Part shown: positions 51,081-61,377 of the stretch, piece after piece
Layout: each line of letters starts with the position of its first letter
Position numbering within the stretch: the stretch's first letter is position 1
From: Prorocentrum cordatum
Lineage: Eukaryota > Sar > Dinophyceae > Prorocentrales > Prorocentraceae
Assembly: GCA_963575745.1 (NCBI GenBank)
Contig: CAUYUJ010017849.1
Location: 417,423 to 481,422, forward strand
Direction: 5' to 3'
DNA: 64,000 bases
Translations under genes and position numbers: made by a program
The notes under the pieces: generated by a model
The model's database searches: none
Told to the model about the DNA's origin: nothing
What the model saw: the letters and a program-made list of their open reading frames with translations, nothing else

Positions 51081-52455
51081 CGTGGCCCCATAGAAAGCTC
51101 CAGCGAAGGCCCCAGTGGCTGCGCTCCCATGCGCCCGCCGCACCCATTTCGGCACACCCCTCACACGTTTCGTGGCCCCATAGGGAGCTCCAGCGAAGGC
51201 CCCAGTGGCTGCGCTCCCATGCGCCCACCGCGCCCATTTCGGCACACCCCTCACGCGCTTCCTGGCCCCATAGGGAGCTCCAGCGAAGGCCCCAGTGGCT
51301 GCGCTCCCATGCGCCCGCCGCACAGATTTCGGCACACCCCTCACAAGTTTCGTGCCCCCATAGGGAGCTCCACCGAAGGCCCCAGTGGCTGCGCTCCCAT
51401 GCGCCCGCCGCACCCATTTCGGCACACCCCTCACACGTTTCGTGGCCCCATAGGGAGCGCCAGCGAAGGCCCCAGTGGCTGCGCTCCCATGCGCCCGCCG
51501 CGCCCATTTCGGCACACCCATCGCACGCTTCGTGGTCCCATGGGGAGCTCCAGCGAAGGCCCCATTGGCTGCGCTCCCATGCGCCCACCGCGCCCATTTC
51601 GGCACACCCCTCACGCGTTTCGTGGCCCCATAGGGAGCCCCAGCGAAGGCCCCAGTGGCTGCGCTCCCATGCGCCCGCCGCGCAGATTTTGGCACACCCC
51701 TCACACGTTTCGTGGCCCCATAGGGAGCTCCAGCGAAGGCCCCAGTGGCTGCGCTCCCATGCGCCCGCCGCACCCATTTCTGCACACCCCTCACACGTTT
51801 CGTGGCTCCATAGGGAGCCCCACCGAAGGCCCCAGTGCCCGCGCCCACGTGCGTCACCCACATCCATGTCGGCACACCCCTCACACGTTTCGTGGCCCCA
51901 TAGGGAGCTCCACCGAAGGCCCCAGTGCCCGCGCCCGCATGCGTCACCCACACCCATTTCGGCACACCCCTCACACGTTTCGTGGCTCCAACGGGAGCTC
52001 CACCGAAGGCCCCAGTGCCCGCGCCCGCATGCGTCAGCCACACACATTTCGGCACACCCCTCGCACGTTTCGTGGCTCCATAGGGAGCTCCACCGAAGGC
52101 CCCAGCGCCCGCGCCCGCATGCGTCAGCCACACCCATTTCGGCACACCCCTCACACGCTTCGTGGCCCCATAGGGAGCTCCGCCGAAGGCCCCAGTGCCG
52201 CGCCCGCATGCGTCAGCCACACCCATTTCGGCACGCCCCTAACGCGTTCAGTGGCCCCATAGGGAGCTCAGCCGAAGGTCCAGTGGGTGTGCCCGCATGC
52301 GTCCCGCACACTCATTTCGGAACACCCCTCACACGTTTCGTGGCCCCATAGGGAGCTCCACCGAAGGCCCCAGTGGGTGCGCCCGCATGCGTCCCGCACA
52401 CCCATTTCGGCACACCCCTCGTACGTTTCGTGGCCCCGTAGGGGGCTCCACCGAG
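51081..52455 (-). repeat. 90-bp tandem array, about 15 copies
   Basis: Unit starts (CGTGGCCCCA) fall at 51081, 51171, 51261, 51351 and so on, exactly 90 bp apart until about 52161; later units vary by a base or two. The minus-strand core, GGGGCCTTCGCTGGAGCTCC, then TATGGGGCCACGAAACG, is the module seen at 1-232, 8490-8650 and 9195-9265. Since 90 is a multiple of 3, long frames of 431-456 codons are open on both strands, with the 30-residue repeat GAFGGAPYGATKRVRGVPKW and more. There is no independent sign of translation. Confidence 0.95.
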
Positions 52456-53779
52456 AAGATATTCACAATTGCAATATTATTGCATATGGTTGGGTCCTTC
52501 GCCAGGATATTTTTTTTCTCCACGGGTTCGATCCCCCTTTGGCCTCGGGGGGCCTCCCCACACCTACGGCGTCGCGGAACAAGTGACAACGAGCTTGTTC
52601 TTTTGTCAACTGCGGCGTCGGGGGGTCGTTCTCGGATCAAGGACCAAATAAAACATTCGACTTAAAAATAGCCTGGAGGATGGTGTCGCGAGCTCGTGTG
52701 CCCACGCCGTAAACAAAAAACACGCCTGGGGTCTCAGCCCCCTAGCTGGGATCCACCCCTGTCCGACAAGGCTTCCGTGCTGGTCGACGCAGAGGCCCTG
52801 ACTGTGCCAAGACACGGCGCCGACCCCGACCACGACGCCAACGTCGGTATACGGGCACGCCTTCTCATGAACGCGTGTCCGCACATTGCTGACAGCATGT
52901 CTGTTTGGGTCGGCTGCTTCGGCGACACCATTACTTGCGCCCGCAGGTGCAACCAGGCAACTTACGCTGGGAGAGCGAATCAACAAGCAGACGAGTCTGA
53001 GCAAAGCGGCCAGGTACACGGGTACACTACACACTTTCGGTCAAGCAATTCGAATCGTCTGGCCGATGCGCCTTCGGCGGGCATCGGCATAGCTTTCAAC
53101 ACTCGCAACTAATTAGAAGACGTGCGGGGGACAATCATACTGATGCTGTAACACCACCGGCGCAAGCGTAAAACATCACAAGCTGAACTTCGGTGGGGGT
53201 TATTGAGCGATGTTGGGAATTAGATGCCCAGGTGGAAAATAAGTCGCAAGCACGACCAGACGGAGTTCGCAAACGCGCCCCCGAGGCCCCGAGGTGTCCC
53301 CGAGACGTCTCAGAGATAGTAGAAACGTGCGCGCATGTGTGTTAATATGTTTCGCAGGCGTGTAAACATATTTACACACATATACTAGAACCACGCGCGA
53401 GCCACGCGCGCGCCTAGGTTCTAACTGGCCCCAACAACGGTATTAGGGTGGCACGTTTCCGACCCCGTGACGTCGTCCTAAACGCCCTAACACTATATCA
53501 CCATGTCGCCCGAACGCTAATCCCCAAGCCCGAACACCTGGCCTTCGGGGGGGCCTCCTCGGAGGCCGCAGCTGGGCGCGGCTCGAGAAGCAACGGCGCT
53601 CGGACCCCGGGGCGTGTCCCGAGACCTGCTCTGGGCGGGTGTCGAGGTTGGGGGTCCCCAGACGCCTCCGTGGTCCAGGCGCCTCAATTCTGCGCGCGGC
53701 GCCGGCCCGCGGCTCTGGAGGTTCCCTTGGGCGATGGGCCGCCTTGGGACCGTCTTGGAAGCCTCCGGGTCAGTTTTGG
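52456..53779. other. No gene recognised
   Basis: About 1.3 kb of mostly unique sequence. A tRNA-like B-box word, GGTTCGATCCCC, lies at about 52525, but no cloverleaf can be drawn. Plus- and minus-strand frames lack recognisable domains. Confidence 0.35.
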
Positions 53780-54329
53780 GGCGAGCTTGAGGGCCTCCTC
53801 CTCCTCCTCCTCCTCCTCCACCTGCTCCTCTTCCTTTTTTCCAGTGCGTTCTGACCGTTATGGAAGGGAGCCCGGCTGCGGCGATGAAAGCGCCCTGCGC
53901 GATGGAAGCGCCCAACACAAGCACAGAGAAAACCATAGAGAAGCCTCGAGCTCCCAAACTTGCTCTGCCATCACCGACGGAGGGGGCGGTGTGAAATGAG
54001 AAGGAGTGCGCGGGCACTCAGGACGGACCCAAGAAGGCGCGCAGAATGGCCGCGAGGGCGCAGGGTAACCCAAATGAGGCTGCAAAGCTCGAAAGACGGC
54101 CCGGCGGAATCATTCGAAAATCTTTAGACGGGGCAATCGGACGTGTAGCTTCGAGATGAGATGGAGGAGGTGTGAGATAACAAAACGAAAATGGTAGGAG
54201 CTGGGAAGGCCACAGGAAGGAGAGTGAGAAACAGCGTACGTAGGGGGTGTGCGAAAGAGACAGGAATGGCCTTCGGCCCATCCCGCCACCGTGCCTGGGT
54301 TGTAGGTCAAACTCCTGCAGGGTGATCGA
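53780..54329. other. Short (TCC)n and unique sequence
   Basis: (TCC)n lies at about 53797-53820. The rest is unique, with purine-rich patches near 54150-54250. No gene is supported. Confidence 0.35.
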
Positions 54330-54870
54330 TGGGATGTCGAGGGAGGCATCGCGGGGGCTTGGGGGAGTTGGGCCTCTTGGGGGCCGTTTTGGGGCCTCCT
54401 AGGGGCTTATTGGGGCGGAAGACTAAAATTTTCGGTTCATGTTCCCCCTCTGCCGCCTGTTGTTGGCGCAATGGGCTGCACACTTGGCGCGTACCCAATG
54501 GGCGAAAATTCCAACACGCCCTCCGGCCGAAGCTCTACATGCCGCCACGCTGGTCCCGGGCAGGCTGTGCTGGCCGGCGGCAGGGGACGAGGAAAGGAGA
54601 AGCAAGCAGACAACAACAAACGCGCAGGCGGGAGGCCAGGGCCGGCGGGGCGAGCGGGCAGGCAGAAGAGGGGGCAGGTGGAGACAGCAGGCAGGGAGCA
54701 GGAGAAAAGGAAAGGGAGGGAACCAACGTCTTTGGGCCCTCTTGGGCCGTCTTGGGCGCCCCTGGGGCCGTCTTGGGACCCTGTTGGGCCGTCCTGGGGC
54801 TCTCCTGGGGGCCTCGTGGCTCGTCTTGGGGCGGTCTTGTGGGCCTCTTGGACTGACCTCGATTGTCTGA
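54330..54870 (+). repeat. CTTGGGG/GGGCCGTCTTGGG-type minisatellite, two blocks
   Basis: Blocks at about 54350-54420 and 54735-54860 contain units such as GGCCTCTTGGGGGCCGT and GGCCGTCTTGGGACC. Between them is a unique purine-rich stretch. Confidence 0.7.
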
Positions 54871-55204
54871 AACTCGAAAATGGAAGAACCCCCAAACATG
54901 GGAAAAAACCCGAAAGGAATCAACGATTTTTGCCTCCCAGGGCACTCGTCTGGGGCCTCGGGCGCCCGCTGAAGCCTGCCCGCAGCTTGGAAGCCTTCCA
55001 AGGCCGTTCACAAGGCATCTTCGGCGCCCTCGGGGTGTGATGGACAGGTTCAGTAGGTGGTCGTACCAAGTTTTGGGCTATCTGTGCGCCCGAAGGGCCA
55101 CTTTGGAGGTCACCAGGGCGCTCGTGGGGTCTCCAGAGCCCCCATGCCACGCCGTGCACGGCCGTGGTTCCTGGCCCACACCCGGCCTACTCCGATGTTT
55201 GTAT
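54871..55204. other. No gene recognised
   Basis: Unique sequence. Nothing identifiable. Confidence 0.3.
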
Positions 55205-56175
55205 GTGTATATATATATATATATACATAAACACATACAGGCACACATACACACAAATATACCTACCTACCTACCTACCTACCTACCTACCTGCATACAT
55301 ACATACATACATACAGACATACAAACATACATACATACATACATGCATACACGCATACATACATACATACATACATTGACCCACAGGGACGTACACATAA
55401 ATTTATACATGCACACACACACACATACATCAATACATTCGCACACACATACACACATACCTACGCACATATCTACATGCATACATGCATGCATACATAC
55501 TGGCATGCACACGTACACACGCGCATACAAACCATCAACCATACAAACATACATACATACGCGTGTAGATCCATACATGAGTACACACATAAACACCTAC
55601 ATACATGCATGCATATACATCCAGTCATACATACATACCTACCTATACACATACGTACATACGTACATGCATACATACCTACACACCTGCACACGCATAC
55701 ATACATACCTACCTACACACATAAACACACATACCCCCACACACAGACACGCATACTCATACATACACATACACACATGCACACATGCACACATGCACAC
55801 ATGCACACATGCACACATGCACACATGCACACATGCACACATGCACATACACATACACATACATACATACCTACACCAATACCTATATATGCATGCATGC
55901 ATGCATACATACATCCGTCCATACATACATACATACGTATACACCAACATACATACACACATACACACGCACATACATACATACATACAAACAAACACAC
56001 ATACACACATACATACATACATACATACATACATACATACATACATACATACATACACACGTACATACTCACATCAATACATACAGACAGACATACGTAC
56101 GTATGTACATACATCCATACATACAACTACATACACAGACATACACACAAGCATACGCACACACATATATAATAT
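55205..56175. repeat. ACAT/ACAC/ACCT tetranucleotide tract, about 970 bp
   Basis: Almost continuous (ACAT)n, (CACA)n, (ACCT)n and (GCACACAT)n blocks. Long Tyr/Ile/His/Thr frames on the plus strand and Cys/Val/Met/Tyr frames on the minus strand are artefacts. Confidence 0.97.
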
Positions 56176-56533
56176 AAAATATGGAATGCGTGTGTGCATA
56201 CAGCTCTCCAGCAACATCATCTCCATGGTCCAGGTGCGTGCCTTGGCTCCCCGTCCCATCTGGGGTGTACGTTAGAGCTCTGAGGCCCATCGCACCTGAG
56301 GGGAAATAGGAATCCTCAACCTTGGATCATGCGCGCGCGTGAACAATCAAGTATGCGACCATGGCTGAGTTTGGGAGGGGAGGAGGCGGGGAACATGAGG
56401 GTTTAGGGCATCTGCGCGGTTCCGAATCTGACTGAAGTCGACGTGTTCGCCTAAAGCCTCGAGATCAGCCGAGATACGCCTGCAAATCAACTTCTACTGC
56501 CTCCCCACCAAATACTTTGATGTTACGTCTAGC
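56176..56533. other. No gene recognised
   Basis: Unique sequence downstream (minus sense) of the exon at 56534. It may include a 3' untranslated region. Confidence 0.3.
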
Positions 56534-56701
56534 CTACCGGAACGCATTCCCACGGGCATTGGCCTCGTTGGTACCCCTCCCAGCAGCCGGTGGAGCGGCG
56601 AAACCGAGCAGTGTCCTCGCTGCTTGACGGATCGTCATCTTGGCCTTCTCAAGTTGGCCGGCGGTCGACTTGGCGCGAAGGAAAGCCTTCAGCTTCTCGA
56701 C
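56534..56701 (-). CDS. Terminal exon of an unidentified host gene
   Basis: A minus-strand polypyrimidine run followed by CTCAG at 56706-56702 makes a good 3' splice site. The frame after it runs 55 codons and ends at 56534: VEKLKAFLRAKSTAGQLEKA, KMTIRQAARTLLGFAAPPAA, GRGTNEANARGNAFR, stop. The peptide is basic and helical at its start. No family is recognised. The intron just upstream contains a (CTG)n tract on this strand. Upstream exons were not found. The exon call rests on the splice signal plus non-repetitive composition. Confidence 0.45.
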   Translation of the reverse strand, partial: VEKLKAFLRAKSTAGQLEKAKMTIRQAARTLLGFAAPPAAGRGTNEANARGNAFR

Positions 56702-56729
56702 CTGAGGGGGGAGGAGGAACACGGGAGCC

Positions 56730-56730
<1 letters not shown>

Positions 56731-56766
<36 letters not shown>
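56731..56766. repeat. (CAG)n triplet repeat
   Basis: About 11-12 GCA/CAG units lie in the probable intron beside the host exon. Confidence 0.95.
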
Positions 56767-56767
<1 letters not shown>

Positions 56768-57629
56768 GCGACCACACCGAAATCCTTCCCGAACCACCTT
56801 TTTTTCGAAGCATGTCAACACCGAGCTCATCAAAAACGTGATTATGCAACACAAATTGTTTTTCCAGTGGAATGTTTGCCTGGGCTCTTGGATGTCCGCG
56901 CGGGCACTCCTTCAACATCACCGTCGACAGCGTCGCCACATCATGTCATCGTCAGCAACCGTCGCCGCTGCAATTGCCGTCGTCGTCGTCGACCCAGCAC
57001 GGTTACCAGTGACACGAAGACATCATCGCCGTCGGCGTTACCAACTTCGGCTCCGACGTTGACCGTGCCGTCGACATCGTCATCATCGCCACTACCATCG
57101 CTACAATCATCATCGTCGCCGCCGGTGTCGACGTCATCATGGTGCCGCGCCCGCCCAAACCAACGATCCGCATTGAAATCCCTGCGCGCCAGCGCGGCTT
57201 TTGACGCGCGCTAGGACGTTGCCATCAGCAACGGCCATCGCGGCTGCATCATCGATGGTGCCAACCCAGCTGGCCGCTTTGCGCGCGAGCTTGCGCACGC
57301 CAGCGCGGCCGCAAAGATGCCAGGAATGGCCACGCAATCATCGCAATTGCCGCCGCATGGGCAAATCAAGTTGCGGGTGAGAGGGTGGGATGATTGCGCG
57401 AGCAGTGACATTGACAACTCATGAGTTGGCAGCAATGAATTCTCCTTTCGAAAAAGAGAATAGACTTCCCCCCCCGGCGTTATCGGTCCCCCTTTCGGGT
57501 ATGTTATGATTCTGACCACATGCCCATCCCAAATATGAGTTTACACTATCCCCTTGGGGCCAGTATCGCTCCCTCTGAGGTTCCGTTGTGAAAAACGATT
57601 TTTGTTTTGTTCGAACATAAGACTTGTTC
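56767..57629. other. GTC-rich unique sequence; left member of a ~65-bp direct repeat
   Basis: The stretch 56900-57140 is enriched in GTC/CGT but not a pure tract. At 57361-57425, GCAAATCAAGTT, then GTGGGATGATTGCGCGAGCA and TTGACAAC matches 58936-59000. No gene is recognised. Confidence 0.45.
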
Positions 57630-58095
57630 GCGAATCCCTCGCAAAACATGGGGCGAAGTGCACACGCGCGCGTCGTCGCGCGCGCATGCCGAAATCCTTC
57701 AAAAACCTCCGGTGTCGGAAGGATTTCGCAATCGAGTTCCCCAAAACATACAAAACACATGTTTTCGCAACACTGATGTGCTAAAGAAGCTTACGCGCGA
57801 GCTCATGCGAAATCTTGAGAAAACCATTGTGTCTTTGTTTTCAAGATTTTCGCAAAATGCTACCAAACGGGCTTCGCACGCGCATGTCGAAATCTGTCGA
57901 ACGCCCTTGCGCGTGTGCCGTCGCGAGAATCCTCTGCAAAAAAACGGGACGAGGTGCAGACGCGCACGTCGTCGCGCGCGTATGCCGAAACCCTTCAAAA
58001 CACATCGGTTTCGGAAGGATTTCAAAATCGTGTGCCCAAAATACATACAAAAACATAAGGTTTCTCAACACGGATTTTCAACAAAAGCGTGCGCG
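57630..58095 (+). repeat. 296-bp tandem repeat, about one and a half units
   Basis: The block ATGCCGAAATCCTTCAAAA, then GGAAGGATTTCGCAATCG, then AAAACATACAAAACAC occurs at about 57686 and again, diverged, at about 57982 (296 bp later). Between them is a partial block with CATGTCGAAATCTGTCGAAC. CG-rich ends carry GCGCGCGTCGTCGCGCGCG, a palindromic word. Confidence 0.75.
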
Positions 58096-58104
58096 CGCGC
58101 TCTT

Positions 58105-58105
58105 G

Positions 58106-58139
<34 letters not shown>

Positions 58140-58592
58140 CTCCCTCCTCCCGCGTCGTCGTCGTCGTCGTCGCCTACGTCGTCCTCTGTCTTTCCTCGTG
58201 TTCGTCGTCGTCGTCCTCTTTGGCGTCGTGGTCGTTTCCGTCGTCGTTGTCGCCGTGGTCGTCCTTCCTCCTCCTCCCTCGTCGTCGTCGTCGTCCGTCG
58301 TCGGCGTCTCGTCGTCGTCCCTCCAATTTCGTCGCCGTCGTCGTCGTCGTTGTCGTCGTCGTCTTCCCTCCTCCCTCGTCGTTGTCGTCGGCGTCGCCGT
58401 CCTTCATCCTTCTTCGTCGTTCGCGTCGTCGTCGTCCTCCCTCCTCCCTCGTCGTTGTCGTCGTTGTCGTCGTTGTCGCCGTCGTCGTCCTCCCTCCTCC
58501 CTCGTCGTCGTCTTCGTTGGCGTCGTCGTCGCCGTCTTCGTCGTCGTCGTCGGCGTCGGCGTCGTCGTCGCCTTTGTCGTCGTCGACGTCGG

Positions 58593-58623
<31 letters not shown>

Positions 58624-58696
58624 GCCGTCTTCGTCGTCGTCGTCGGCGTGGGCGTCGTCTTCGTCGTCGTCGACGTCGGCGTCGTCGTCGTCGCCG

Positions 58697-58738
<42 letters not shown>

Positions 58739-58895
58739 GCGTCGTTGACGTCGTCGTCGTCGTCGTCGTCGGTGTCGTCGTCGTCGTCTTTGTCGGCGTC
58801 GTCGAAGTCGCTGGAGACGTCGTCGGTGTCGTCGTAGTCGTTGTCGGCGGCGTCGTCGTCGTCGTTGTCGTCGTCGGCGTCGCTGTCGTTGCCAA
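58105..58895. repeat. (GTC)n triplet tract, about 790 bp
   Basis: GTC/TCG triplets with CCT, GCC and TTC interruptions and several phase changes. Frames read Val, Ser/Pro or Arg, and Asp/Thr in antisense. It is bracketed by the direct repeats at 57361 and 58936. Confidence 0.97.
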
Positions 58896-59139
58896 GTGCC
58901 ATTTGGTACCCACCGTCACGGTCTTAAGAGATTTTGCAAATCAAGTTACGGGTGGGTGGGTGGGATAATTGCGCGAGCAGTGGAGTTGACAACTTCATGT
59001 TCGGCAAGTGAGATGCACCACGTAGGTTGCAACACCTAAAGTGCATCCAACAGCTTGCGCCTCATCGACTCCACCACCTGGTATGCTAGAACCCACCGTT
59101 TGGGTTTCACGCTTGTTAACGCACACATACACATACACA
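58896..59139. other. Right member of a ~65-bp direct repeat
   Basis: GCAAATCAAGTTACGGGTGG, then ATAATTGCGCGAGCAGTGGA and TTGACAACTTCATG (58936-59003) is the diverged second copy of 57361-57425. The remainder is unique. Confidence 0.6.
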
Positions 59140-59410
59140 TGCGTTTCCCGAACAGTGGTTGCACTTAGGGGTTCTTACTTGTGTTCTAACGAACTCGGCC
59201 TGCGCGGCGGTCTGGCGGCTATTTGGCCGCCGTCGCCGCCCCGTCGCCGCCCGTCGACTTGGCCAGCGCGTCGGTCTGGCGGCTATGTGGCCGCCGTCGC
59301 CGCCGCCGTTGCCGCCTCGTCGCCGCTCGTCGTCTGGACCTGCGCGGCGGTCAGGCGGCCATGTGGCCGCCATGTCGCCGACGTCGCCGCCTCGTCGCCG
59401 CCTCGTCGCT
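59140..59410 (+). repeat. Dispersed repeat shared with 9.3 kb, with internal 65-77 bp units
   Basis: GTTGCACTTAGGGGTTCTTA at the start corresponds to the 9307 region. It is followed by three units containing GCGGTCTGGCGGCTAT, TTGGCCGCCGTCGCCGCC and CGTCGCCGC words, near 59207, 59271 and 59348. Confidence 0.6.
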
Positions 59411-59486
59411 TGGTCGCGCCCCGGCCCTGGGGGGGGGTCCTGGGGCCTCCTGAGGTCCCGAAGGGACTCGATCACTCCAGGGTTAG

Positions 59487-59626
59487 GTCGGGCATGTCCT
59501 CCTACAGGCGGGTCTTAGGCGAAAAATCATAAAATAGTCCAAACATGCACAAAATAGGCAAACATTGTAGAAAAATCGTCCCGAGACTATTTTTGAGTAT
59601 TCCTCCTGTAGAGGGACAGGGCCGAC
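59487..59626 (+). mobile_element. Foldback element family 4, copy 2
   Basis: 140 bp bounded by GTCGGGC and GGCCGAC. The arms TCCTCCTACAGGCGGG and TTCCTCCTGTAGAGGGA face each other. Shares AAAATAGTCCAAACATGC with copy 1 at 50598-50757. Confidence 0.78.
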
Positions 59627-59819
59627 TGAACCCCAGGGCTCTGCTGAAGGTCTGGACGCTCCGCGGGAGCCACCGGCGAGAGCCCCTGCAGACGCCTCCG
59701 CCGCGCTCCCCTGGGGCCCACCGGCGAGCCTGCCGACAAACCCAAGGGGGCCCTCCTGGGGGCCCGCCGACATGCCCAGGGGGGTCACCGACAAGCCCCC
59801 CCCGGCCCGTCTGCTCGCC
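59627..59819. other. No gene recognised
   Basis: GC-rich stretch with two or three diverged units around CCACCGGCGAG and CCGACAAACCC or CCGACATGCCC. No gene is supported. Confidence 0.3.
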
Positions 59820-59990
59820 TGCCCCCTGCTCCTCCTGCTCCTCCTCCTCCTCCTCCTCCTCCTCCTCCTCCTGCTCCTCCTGCTCTTCCTGCTCCTCCTG
59901 CTCCTCCTGCTCCTCCTGCTCCTCCTGCTCCTCCTGCTCCTGCTCCTGCTCCTGCACCTCCTCCTCCTTCTCCTCCTCCTCCTCCTCATA
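59820..59990. repeat. (CTCCTG)n and (TCC)n tract
   Basis: Hexamer CTCCTG and triplet TCC blocks in alternation. Confidence 0.95.
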
Positions 59991-60677
59991 CCCCCTCGGC
60001 GACCGGGCCCATCTGCCTGTGTGGGCTCACGTGGGCGTGGGCGAGCGTCAAGCGATGACTCCCGCACGCTATGGTGGAGCGGGGAACGCGCGAGGGCCCG
60101 GAGACGCGAACGCGCAAGGGCCAGAGAAGGCACACGGCGAAGGGAGAGACGACCGAGGGAACAATCGAGGCCTGAAAGCCCGAAGGGACAGAGCAAACCA
60201 GCGACGAGTCCGAGTCAAGCGCGCAGGCAAGCTGCACGATGCAGGTGCAGACGGCGCGGCGAGGCGGGGACGCGTGAGCGGTCCCCTCCCACGGCCGAGC
60301 GGCCTCGTCGTGGCCGTCCGCCGCCGCCGCGGGCGGCTGCTCCACGGGGGCGCCGGAAGACGCGGCCGCGGCCTGTGAGGGGGAGACCCGGGGGAGGAAG
60401 GAGAGCGGGGGCGGGGGGTCCCTGGCATGGAGGGCAACCAGCGAGGCTTCCAGGGCCACCAGGTGCCCTTCAGGGCCTGACGGTCTTCGCGGCCTTTTGA
60501 CTGCCCATTGTCCGATGTCATCTAGCTTCCAGGGCACGATGTCACAAAATCATTAATCCTTGGTGCCGAGCGCAGATTATACGCACCCCAAACGTTGTCC
60601 GACGCCATGGCAGAGTGGGGGATGGGGCGGTGGTCCAGGGCATGATCGGGGAGAAGGGGCGGCCGACAGTAGTGGGA
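59991..60677. other. No confident gene
   Basis: A minus-strand frame (MPWKLDDIGQWAVKRPRRPS, then GPEGHLVALEASLVALHARD) has balanced composition near its start but drifts into Pro/Ala-rich sequence. It could be a host exon; there is no other support. Confidence 0.2.
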
Positions 60678-60830
60678 GGAGGAGGAGGAGGAGGAGGAGG
60701 AGGAGGAGGAGGAGGAGGAGGAGGAGGAGGAGGGAGGGGGAGGAAAGAGGAGGAGGAGGAGGAGGAAAAGGAGGAGGAGGAGGAGGAGGAGGAGGAGGAG
60801 GAGGAGGAGGAGGAGGAGGAAGAGGAGGAG
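60678..60830. repeat. (GGA)n tract
   Basis: About 150 bp of GGA with AAA interruptions, lying 5' of LINE E. Confidence 0.97.
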
Positions 60831-61377
60831 CTCAGAGATCCCGGGAAGGGCGCGCCTGTCCTCCAGCGCACGGCAGGCGCTCGCTGCCGAGGCCCCCGCT
60901 GCCGACGGGCTGGCGACGAGGAGACAGCACGGGGCCGCGAACGGGCGGAAGCGGCGCTTCCAGAACCTCGTGGCGCGGCGCTGCGGCGAGAGCCCTAAAT
61001 TAAACCCTGTCTCGCGCGGCCGAGTTCCCGCTGAGAGCGGCGAGGGCGAAGCGTGCGCAGCGCCGTGGCAGCACCTCCTCCCTCCTCCCTCTTCCCACCT
61101 CCCTCCTCCCTCCTCCCTCCTCCCTCCTCAGCCGCCGTCCTGGCCCGAGAGGTTTGCGGGCGCCGTACCAGGTACGGCGAAGCTTCTCGCGCGGCTGCGA
61201 CACGCGCCCGCCCCCCCCCCCCGCGCCTCATCCGCCACGGCGCGCGGCAGGAGGGCCAGCCGTGAAGCAGGAGGCGAACCGGCCTGGCATCGTCGCGCCA
61301 GAGCCGATCCCGGCAGGGCCAGGACCCTGCTACGCGTGATCGCCGCCACCGAACTTCTCAAACAGCATCACAGCAGT
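60831..61377. other. No gene recognised; upstream of LINE E ORF1
   Basis: GC-rich sequence with (CCTCCCT)n near 61075-61130. The ORF1 frame of LINE E is open through it but becomes coherent only near 61378. No spliced-leader relic was found here. Confidence 0.35.

Noticed and set aside
50892-52262. A 456-codon plus-strand frame and a 431-codon minus-strand frame as repeat proteins
   Set aside because: The 90-bp period is a multiple of three, so any unit without stops stays open on both strands. There is no start context, domain or splice support.
52440-52570. A tRNA gene around GGTTCGATCCCC
   Set aside because: The T-stem pairs only about three bases, and no D-arm, anticodon arm or acceptor pairing could be drawn.
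54863-56275. A 470-codon Tyr/Ile/His/Thr-rich frame
   Set aside because: It comes from the ACAT/ACAC tetranucleotide tract, which opens frames on both strands.
57607-58968. A 453-codon Val-rich frame
   Set aside because: It is produced by the (GTC)n tract and a non-coding 296-bp tandem repeat.
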